20,219 bases of DNA. It comes from a virus. Location of the stretch: positions 1-20,219 of the IMG/VR virus record IMGVR_UViG_3300009702_000094; one strand, given 5' to 3'. Each line of letters opens with the position of its first letter. Positions within the stretch are counted from its first letter, which is position 1. The notes under the pieces were generated by a model, which made no database searches, was not told the origin of the DNA, and was given only the letters and a program-made list of their open reading frames with translations. This document shows positions 16,301-20,219 of the stretch, one piece after another. A program made the position numbers and the translations under genes.

Positions 16301-17585
16301 CCACAATCATCCGAGCGCTGGACCGAAGCCGAGCACCGCCGACGTGCGCGCAACCTGGGCAGTCAATGATGCTCTGAAGTCGGCTGGCATGGAGGTCGCC
16401 GGCCACGTCGTGATCAACCACGATGCGTTCGCTTCGATCAAAATGCCTCCCCCGGCAAATGCCAATGTTGTTCCGTGGGAGATCATTCAGACGAAGGCTG
16501 GCGCAAAGGGGATCGAGGACCCGTTCGCGAAGGCCTCGCGCCCGCACCCCGTGCTCGGAACCGTCATCAGCAATCCCAACCACGCGATGCTTGTCGGCAA
16601 AATGCTGACGCACTTGCAGGGAGCCGACACGGACTGGCTCGTTGTCGTTGGGCGCAAAGCGCAAACCGGCGGCGTGCGTACCATCATGGAAGTTCCGGCG
16701 TCGACGATGCGGGACTTCGCGCGCGGAAGGGCGATCCTAAGGCAGATCCGCCGGCAGACGGGCTCGGCCGACGCGATGGTAGTAGACCGCGGGAATGTGA
16801 TCCCGGCCGCCCTTCAGGACAGGTACATCGGCGAGGGGCACGCCCTGGACTGGGTCAGCACGTTGCCTGACGGGACGATGCAATCTCGAATGCAAGAGGC
16901 CGCGCCTCCGGTAGTCGAAAGCCCTTCGCCGCCGGGACGCGTCGTTTCAGTATCCGACACGGCGGCGCCATATGCCGACGAACCCCCGCTCCGAACTCGC
17001 GCCCGCACGCGGTCGCCGGAAGATGTGATCGAGCATTCCCGCCGGCACGTTCAGCCATGGCACACGACCCAGGAACTCGCAGACGCGCTCGGGGTGTCCG
17101 AGGCCGAGCTGATGAAGTTCATGCGCCGAAAGGTCGGAAAGAGTTTCAACGCGGAGGAACTCCTGCAGTCTGGCGCGTTCGTCGACGACCTGCACCGGAA
17201 GGTCGAGAGCTTTTCGACCGACTATGTGGACAAGATGAAGGCGGGCACGATCAGCGATGCGGACCGCACCGCGGCAATGGAGCTCCAGCTCGACGCGGTC
17301 ACGCAGATTGCGCAGTTCCTGGGGGTGCGCGCCGAGGCCGGCCGGGCGTTGCAGATCTTTCGGAAGCTGCAGACCGTGGTCGACAAGGCCGAGTACATGC
17401 GGTCCGCGTACGGGGAAGACTCGGTCGATGCACGCATGCTGGCGCTATCGACGATGCCGACGCGTCTCCAGCGGGCCCGGTTCATGCGGAAGACCGCGAC
17501 GCCGACCACCATGGACAAGGTGCTCGAGGCATGGATCAACGGGTTGCTCTCTGGGCCGGCGACCCACATCGTGAATACGACCTAG
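13386..17585 (+). CDS. Giant polyvalent protein with RadC-like JAMM domain, N-terminal 1399 residues
   Basis: GTG 13386 (AGGGG seven bases upstream, one base after the previous stop) begins a frame that runs to an amber codon and then continues in the same frame. Residues 35-240 are Gly/Ala-rich and hydrophobic, as in injected proteins. Residues 330-550 and 560-780 resemble helical and GTYEGALNPN-type segments of large phage polyvalent proteins. A RadC-like JAMM domain covers about 900-1040, with likely zinc ligands H973-x-H975, S983 and D986 (HNHPSAGPKPSTAD). A helix-turn-helix-like ELADALGVSEAEL lies near 1230, and EAGRALQIFRKL near 1320. The product ends GLLSGPATHIVNTT, truncated inside a motif that looks like the conserved GPxTHxVNxxxN of this class. 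It is probably ejected into the host. Confidence 0.8.
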   Translation: MLDFPTFSRGLRKLRPELGTPEVRAAYEQRYGVKLPEERGLLGEIGAGLAAGAYGLGGLAGTGVRLAGKGLGSEGMETFGGLMEAAGEERAAKFPASPSISGSPWDDPSLLLNPKFYLRGIGEFGPSMLLPMGAGGMAARAGLGTLGRAAAASAAGAPLFGLDAARMAEQAGNDPGQAFVGQTVAAGLLGMLPMSQVFGGGNLARRAIGGAVGQGLSMGLMQPTQRMAALGEDPVTAFQRAAPAMAQVGPIAALTGLGMGVVGDPSRTPIAPPQRSPAREANLPAQEGVPNLAELAVAEPKAAKYGKTAAPLKNKAGDYRRNAAGDIAGAPPGIKTEADVDALVRKITAHLDHPLSATAPEDGSPSSLYWYDRSGEGIREVTRGNRRQMERMVRLLAYLSADNQVGGNVTGAIKALHQFERGKTMEAGRYPDKLVENGQAIMSAKVFDKRLTGVSDKVMNFYRNLHDATFRTNKYANAGTMDVWMSRLLGYPEMERTDYGKVTGTTARLGPAQYRFANMVNRRVTDLYNQQKGTKLLPRQIQAGLWAYARNAGLDPEFTKSASPTKPKPYMDFGTYLQRAEQHVTFEATPSTSLKTAQWLAKAPWKVREEYARRVLSATSEPGGRDGVLERIMVPLYRSQRSVGTYEGALNPNRITSITSQKKTIPTGRLNKQGKPTTEAEVVTDDADLYALAQMYIHSQDAVPWFQLDHTATGGVRGAYAEFSKRPTPRALDAFYRHLRKFLPDAEFTLLDNKVLAINYGWADKDSRGPGSVNDKKFQDLFHQAAESYTGPGAKAILNVVTDNVKAWGKYHGIWDHSPAGWQDPAAASAALEKAISDRGRSDLLPYLRSQRDLVERARAAFAREHAQRAKRPREIGLDVTIPKDIREKGATSLVGKKVRSAKDLGTLAQVYRNPKYETLRYFFVNDKNVVVGQTGVSSRMPDSAALFPGSEKVDWVVRQMQNVGARRLWMLHNHPSAGPKPSTADVRATWAVNDALKSAGMEVAGHVVINHDAFASIKMPPPANANVVPWEIIQTKAGAKGIEDPFAKASRPHPVLGTVISNPNHAMLVGKMLTHLQGADTDWLVVVGRKAQTGGVRTIMEVPASTMRDFARGRAILRQIRRQTGSADAMVVDRGNVIPAALQDRYIGEGHALDWVSTLPDGTMQSRMQEAAPPVVESPSPPGRVVSVSDTAAPYADEPPLRTRARTRSPEDVIEHSRRHVQPWHTTQELADALGVSEAELMKFMRRKVGKSFNAEELLQSGAFVDDLHRKVESFSTDYVDKMKAGTISDADRTAAMELQLDAVTQIAQFLGVRAEAGRALQIFRKLQTVVDKAEYMRSAYGEDSVDARMLALSTMPTRLQRARFMRKTATPTTMDKVLEAWINGLLSGPATHIVNTT
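15750..15778 (+). promoter_or_regulatory. Candidate sigma-70-like promoter inside the polyvalent gene
   Basis: TATACA (15750-15755, four of six -35 bases) is followed after exactly 17 bases by TATACT (15773-15778, five of six -10 bases), in a locally AT-enriched stretch. It lies 41 bases before the ATG of the nested frame at 15820, which has GGGGGA (15808-15813) as ribosome-binding site. Both hexamers are imperfect. Confidence 0.4.
15820..16014 (+). CDS. Candidate nested small protein inside the polyvalent gene
   Basis: This 64-residue frame lies one base out of phase with the polyvalent frame. It begins MAYGTILLPDGKTRLPRVRR and ends in a charged segment (QRLRESTPSEPKDREK). It is strongly basic with two beta-prone segments and has no known domain. 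GGGGGA at 15808-15813 is six bases from the ATG, and a promoter-like pair lies at 15750-15778. By hand count about 73% of its codons end in G or C, against about half in the polyvalent frame over the same bases, although the polyvalent frame is GC-ending-rich on both sides. That points to real coding in this frame. Whether both frames are used cannot be decided from sequence. Confidence 0.42.
   Translation: MAYGTILLPDGKTRLPRVRRLKRRSATADDPIYSHTFVVNGTSLNEQEQRLRESTPSEPKDREK
17583..17585 (+). other. In-frame amber codon splitting the polyvalent gene
   Basis: TAG at codon 1400 of the frame starting at 13386. The frame reopens at once (N-T-L-V-Q) and runs 511 more codons. The codon falls where related polyvalent proteins, from memory, have a small residue in GPxTHxVNxxSN. 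One base change (TCG to TAG) would account for it. Weak pairing (GGTGCTCG with CGA/GCACC, 17600-17624) begins 14 bases downstream. Confidence 0.9.
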
Positions 17586-17600
17586 AATACCCTGGTCCAG

Positions 17601-19121
17601 GTGCTCGAGGACGTCGAGCGCACCGTCGCCGCGGGCCTCGGCATCTTCCATTCCGGGGACAAGGTCGGCCTCGACGAGGCGGCGGCCCGCATCATGGCGT
17701 GGGGGCCCGGGACCGCGAAGGGCGTCGACGCATTCTGGGCGGCCCTCAAGAGCGAAGACGCGGTCGACCTGTTCGGCAAGATGGAGGCCGGACACGCCCG
17801 GGCCATCGCCGGCACCAAGGGCAAGGTCATCCGGCTGCCTGGACGGTTCCTCAACGCCGAGGATATGTTCTTCAAGGGCCTCACCGCACATCGCGAGCTC
17901 GTCGCGCTCGCGCACCGGCAGGCGCGCAACACGGGGGAGAACGTCGAGGACATCCTCGCGAACCCGCCCGATGCCCTCCTCGAGCAGGCCTGGAAGGCGG
18001 CCCGCGTCTCGACGTTCACCAACCCTCTCGGCACGCTCGGGCAATCGATCCAGCGCATTCTGACCCGGCACAAACTGCTTCGCTTCATCGTCCCGTTCAT
18101 CCGCACACCGTCGAACATCGTCAAGTTCGCCGCGCACCGTTCGCCGCTCGCGCCGCTCTTCGAGGAGGTGCGCGCCGAACTGGCAGCCGGCGGCGCCCGG
18201 CGTGACCTCGCCCTCTCCCGCATCGCGACCGGCTCGGCCCTCGGCGCGATGACCATGTCGCTCGTGGCCGCGGGACTCGTGACCGGCGGGGCGCCGGACG
18301 ACCCGCGGGAACGCGCCCTGTGGATGCGCACGCGCCAGCCCTACTCGATCCGGGTCGGCGACCGCTGGTACTCGTACGGCAGGCTCGAACCGCTCGGCAT
18401 GATCTTCGGCATCTCGGCTGACATGATGCAGCTCGGCCAGAAGATGGACGCGAAGACGGTCGGCGAGATGGCGGAACTCATGACCGGGAGCTTCGCGCGG
18501 AACATCGCGAGCAAGACATGGCTCCGCGGGCTTACCGACGTCATTCATGCCATGTCGGACCCGGAGCGGTACGGGCAGAACTGGATCCAGTCGTTCTCCG
18601 GCACGCTGATCCCCACCGGTATGGCGCAGGTCGCACACGCCGAGGACCCGTACCTCCGGCGGGCAACGACCATCATGGACACGCTGAAGGCGCGCATCCC
18701 GGGCATGAGTCAGGAGCTTCCGGTCCGCCACGATGTGTTCGGGGAGCCGATCAAGTTCGAATCCTCGGCATTCTCGCCAATCCGATCTCGCTCGGCCGCG
18801 GGCGACCCAGTGGTCTCCGAACTCCAGCGGCTGTCCATCTTCCCTTCGATGCAGGGGAAGCGCATCGGCCAGTACACCCTCCAGCCGGCCGACCGAGAGG
18901 GCCTCGCTGCCGAGATAGGCCAGGCGCAGCAATCGATCCTCCGCCGGGTCGTCGGCAGCCCTGGCTACCAGCGCATGCCGGACTGGTTACGTGCCGAGGT
19001 GCTGCGAAAGCAGATGTCGATGGCGCGGAGGATCGCGCGCATCCGATGGCTCTTCACGCACGACGCCACGCGCGCCGCAGTCCAGCGGGCGAAGGTGAAG
19101 AAGAAATTTCGTCTACAGTAA
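17601..19121 (+). CDS. C-terminal part of the polyvalent protein (506 residues from GTG 17601)
   Basis: This frame is in phase with the preceding gene and separated from it only by the amber codon. Its sequence resembles the C-terminal region of large polyvalent proteins: FIVPFIRTPSNIVKF (residues 163-177 of this part), a hydrophobic GSALGAMTMSLVAAGLVTGG stretch, then PYSIRVGDRWYSYGRLEPLG. The end is basic (RAKVKKKFRLQ). GTG 17601 is the first usual start but has no Shine-Dalgarno sequence, so independent translation looks weak and readthrough, or a nonsense mutation, is more likely. If read through, the full protein would have 1911 codons' worth of residues. Function is presumed shared with the N-terminal part: entry into the host with DNA. 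Confidence 0.75.
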   Translation: MLEDVERTVAAGLGIFHSGDKVGLDEAAARIMAWGPGTAKGVDAFWAALKSEDAVDLFGKMEAGHARAIAGTKGKVIRLPGRFLNAEDMFFKGLTAHRELVALAHRQARNTGENVEDILANPPDALLEQAWKAARVSTFTNPLGTLGQSIQRILTRHKLLRFIVPFIRTPSNIVKFAAHRSPLAPLFEEVRAELAAGGARRDLALSRIATGSALGAMTMSLVAAGLVTGGAPDDPRERALWMRTRQPYSIRVGDRWYSYGRLEPLGMIFGISADMMQLGQKMDAKTVGEMAELMTGSFARNIASKTWLRGLTDVIHAMSDPERYGQNWIQSFSGTLIPTGMAQVAHAEDPYLRRATTIMDTLKARIPGMSQELPVRHDVFGEPIKFESSAFSPIRSRSAAGDPVVSELQRLSIFPSMQGKRIGQYTLQPADREGLAAEIGQAQQSILRRVVGSPGYQRMPDWLRAEVLRKQMSMARRIARIRWLFTHDATRAAVQRAKVKKKFRLQ

Positions 19122-19133
19122 GTCACTCTCCTC

Positions 19134-19265
19134 TCACCCGCTCGGCGATGTAGAAACATCTGACGCCACCGCTTGCGTTGGAGGCTTCCCCGCCCGCCCC
19201 GAAGGCAGGGCGGATTTGTCGGACCGCGCCCTCGTTGATGGGCAGGCAGGGAAACCATTGATCAT
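19134..19265 (-). CDS. Candidate small protein, 43 residues
   Basis: On the minus strand an ATG at 19265 is preceded by GGGAGG eight bases upstream and opens a 43-residue frame (MINGFPACPSTRARSDK at the start, ending SDVSTSPSG). It fits exactly between the end of the late operon at 19121 and the ABA-sandwich gene. The start region is nearly identical to that of the ABA-sandwich gene. The Pro/Ser/Arg-rich sequence has no known domain; the PACPSTRARSDKSALPSG part loosely recalls short Icd/Ash-like phage ORFs (memory only). Third-position GC is moderate. It could instead be non-coding. Confidence 0.35.
   Translation of the reverse strand: MINGFPACPSTRARSDKSALPSGRAGKPPTQAVASDVSTSPSG
19190..19213 (+). 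terminator. Possible terminator-like hairpin between converging operons
   Basis: CCGCCC plus GCC (19190-19198) pairs with GGC and GGGCGG (19204-19213) with one bulged A at 19207 and a CCGAA loop. ATTTGT follows, only a weak T-tract. It lies about 70 bases after the polyvalent stop and inside the candidate small minus-strand ORF, so it is a modest candidate for ending the late transcript. Confidence 0.25.
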
Positions 19266-19280
19266 CGATCAAACCTCCCG
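19261..19280 (-). repeat. Repeated translation-initiation region, copy A
   Basis: The minus-strand sequence CGGGAGGTTTGATCGATGAT matches copy B (19686-19705) at 19 of 20 bases. It contains a Shine-Dalgarno GGGAGG and the ATG of the candidate 43-residue ORF. TTGATC/GATCAA (19258-19272) also forms a six-base inverted repeat here. Confidence 0.85.
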
Positions 19281-19300
19281 TGCCGCCTTGCTGACGGCAT

Positions 19301-19690
19301 TCATGGGAGAATCTCTAGTGGGAGCATCTCTAGCTGCGCCGCCCGTGCGGCTCTGCTAATGGCAAGAGCGTGCGTCTTGGCAAAAGAAAATGCAGCCCGT
19401 CCGTGTTCGCTTACGCAAAATCTCGCCTCCCATTCCCCAGATGGATGCAAAAAGAGAATCAACCGGAGTTCATGTTTCTGCATCGCCGGCACGATGTCGT
19501 CCATGGCGTCGGCAATTCGCGAGGACGGAGACCATGCGTCAGATGTCGAATCGCCGTCAGGGTGTCGCCAATACGAAGGTAAAAGCGGCTTTCTCGGCCT
19601 ACCTTTATATTTTGCTCCGTGGACTCCCTCGACCCACGTCCAGCCCATGACGTGCTCACCTAACCAACGATCTAGCTCGGTTTCCATCAT
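19301..19690 (-). CDS. Phage ABA-sandwich domain protein
   Basis: A 129-residue protein reading MMETELDRWLGEHVMGWTW at the start, a Ser-rich centre with DAWSPSSRIADAMDDIV, a hydrophobic LRLILFLHPSGEWEARF strand pair and FAKTHALAISRAARAA near the end. This order (D-x-x-V/L-x-E-x-V-M-G-W, paired strands, then ALAI-RAA) is typical of small phage proteins with the ABA-sandwich fold, which are common in early regions and of unknown function. GGGAGG precedes the start by eight bases, and the start overlaps the stop of the upstream gene (TGATG). It ends with the tandem pentapeptides LEMLP-LEILP, encoded by a 15-base duplication. Confidence 0.72.
   Translation of the reverse strand: MMETELDRWLGEHVMGWTWVEGVHGAKYKGRPRKPLLPSYWRHPDGDSTSDAWSPSSRIADAMDDIVPAMQKHELRLILFLHPSGEWEARFCVSEHGRAAFSFAKTHALAISRAARAAQLEMLPLEILP
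19305..19333. repeat. 15-base tandem duplication in the ABA-sandwich gene
   Basis: GGGAGAATCTCTAG (19305-19318) and GGGAGCATCTCTAG (19320-19333) differ at one base and are offset by 15 bases. On the minus strand they encode LEILP and LEMLP, so the duplication keeps the frame and extends the C-terminus. Confidence 0.85.
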
Positions 19691-19705
19691 CGCTCAAACC
19701 TCCCG
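19686..19705 (-). repeat. Repeated translation-initiation region, copy B
   Basis: The minus-strand sequence CGGGAGGTTTGAGCGATGAT, carrying GGGAGG and the ATG of the ABA-sandwich gene, differs from copy A (19261-19280) at one base. It also contains the end of the upstream one-TM gene (CGATGA). Confidence 0.85.
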
Positions 19706-19917
19706 CGCACGACATTGCTCGGCAACTGCACGAACTGCTCGTCCATGACCGCAGGCGCATCCCACTCATCGCCGAAGATGTCGCGCAGCATTCGGGTTCC
19801 TTGCTCGTGTCTCTTCTCGCATTCAATCCGCCGCCGCTTGTATTCAAGCCACCGCTGCACCAGCGAACCGACGGCAAGGCCGAGGGCGAATGCGATGAAG
19901 ACAGCGACGGAGGCCAT
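19687..19917 (-). CDS. Small single-pass membrane protein
   Basis: The 76-residue product has one hydrophobic N-terminal segment (VAVFIAFALGLAVGSLV, residues 4-20) followed at once by basic residues (RWLEYKRRR), so it is probably anchored with its C-terminus in the cytosol. The rest is charged, with LRDIFGDEWDAP. Start ATG overlaps the stop of the upstream gene by one base (TGATG), and its own stop overlaps the ABA-sandwich start, so the genes are coupled. No family recognised; spanin or holin roles are not supported by anything else seen. Confidence 0.65.
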   Translation of the reverse strand: MASVAVFIAFALGLAVGSLVQRWLEYKRRRIECEKRHEQGTRMLRDIFGDEWDAPAVMDEQFVQLPSNVVRGRFER

Positions 19918-20219
19918 CAGTACACGATCTCCACGTGCCGGACCTTCCCGTCTCGGATCGCCTCTACGACTCGGCGCGCCTCGTCGGCACTGACGAGGTC
20001 TTCGAGCACGAGAGATTCAACCGCCTCGCCTTCGACCTTCCGCCGGTGCGCCTGCTTGGCCTTACGCTTCTCCTCGGCCTGCCGCTCACGTTCCGCTTCC
20101 GCCTCCTTGGCCGCCCGCTCCCGCTCGATGCGTTCCCGCTCGGCCTTCGCGGCGCGCTCGGCAGCTTCCTTGGCATCCCGCTCGGCCTTGGCCGCTGCGG
20201 CCTTCGCCTTCTCCTCGCC
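19917..20219 (-). CDS. Glu/Lys/Ala/Arg-rich coiled-coil protein, C-terminal part
   Basis: The gene enters from the right edge, and its last 100 residues are visible. About 60 residues form an uninterrupted charged helix (repeats such as KAERE, AAKEAEAERER, AEEKRKAK). A short domain follows, with HRRKVEGEAVESLVLEDL, SADEARRVVEAIRDGKV and the end RHVEIVY. Phage early-region proteins with a charged helix and this kind of ...AI..GK..H..I.Y ending often sit near single-strand annealing recombination genes. That link is from memory and uncertain. The stop overlaps the start of the next gene by one base. Confidence 0.65.
   Translation of the reverse strand, partial: GEEKAKAAAAKAERDAKEAAERAAKAERERIERERAAKEAEAERERQAEEKRKAKQAHRRKVEGEAVESLVLEDLVSADEARRVVEAIRDGKVRHVEIVY

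Noticed and set aside
17057-18205. 382-codon plus-strand frame running across the amber codon in another phase
   Set aside because: Its product is Arg/Gly/Pro-rich shadow sequence. The two polyvalent halves are already in phase, so no frameshift through this frame is needed.
17445-18932. 495-codon open frame on the minus strand
   Set aside because: It is a mirror of the GC-rich C-terminal polyvalent region with no ribosome-binding site or family pattern; the plus strand carries the conserved motifs.
13386-19121. Genome-wide reassignment of TAG to an amino acid
   Set aside because: Three other genes end in TAG directly at or next to the start of the following gene (3261, 11284, 13382), so TAG acts as a stop here.
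1-20219. CRISPR arrays, tRNA or rRNA genes, insertion sequences
   Set aside because: No regularly spaced repeats, cloverleaf-like segments, rRNA-like stretches or transposase frames were noticed on reading; no search tool was available.

Overview
The window is part of a tailed bacteriophage genome (dense gene packing, start/stop overlaps, high GC) with a podovirus-like late region. The host cannot be named from the sequence; the GC-rich codon use suggests a high-GC bacterium, and the fragment could equally be environmental. No integrase, CRISPR array, tRNA or rRNA was recognised.

Layout. 1-178: leader of the capsid gene, ending in a long hairpin (118-174). 179-1699: major capsid protein of the N4 gp56-like family and a small capsid-associated protein, closed by a clear rho-independent terminator (1725-1757). 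1812-7174: six tightly coupled non-structural genes, namely a TPR glycosyltransferase, a SAM methyltransferase, a GT-B-like protein, a GT-A-like protein, a radical SAM/SPASM-like enzyme and a second GT-A-like protein. They sit between the capsid genes and the head-tail adaptor. 7134-11286: adaptor, tail-fibre protein, fibre-linked small protein, large nozzle-like tail protein and two small proteins. 11279-13384: two Gly/Ala-rich putative ejection (internal virion) proteins. 13386-19121: a giant polyvalent protein with a RadC-like JAMM domain, whose frame is interrupted by one amber codon at 17583-17585. 19134-20219: minus-strand genes converging on the late operon (a candidate 43-aa ORF, a phage ABA-sandwich protein, a one-TM protein and a partial Glu/Lys/Ala-rich coiled coil), probably the end of the early region.

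How it works together. The plus-strand genes form one late programme: shell, connector, tail and proteins injected with the DNA. The terminator after the two capsid genes could keep capsid mRNA in excess over everything downstream. The sugar/radical SAM cassette has no visible terminator of its own, and its last gene overlaps the adaptor gene, so it is built into the late operon. It could decorate a virion or host-surface polymer; the acceptor cannot be read from sequence.

The strongest oddities are the embedded glycan/radical SAM cassette, the amber codon inside a conserved-looking motif of the polyvalent gene, a nested 64-codon frame within that gene that has its own promoter-like and ribosome-binding signals and better codon use than the host frame, the hairpin before the capsid start, and a near-identical 20-base initiation region used twice on the minus strand.
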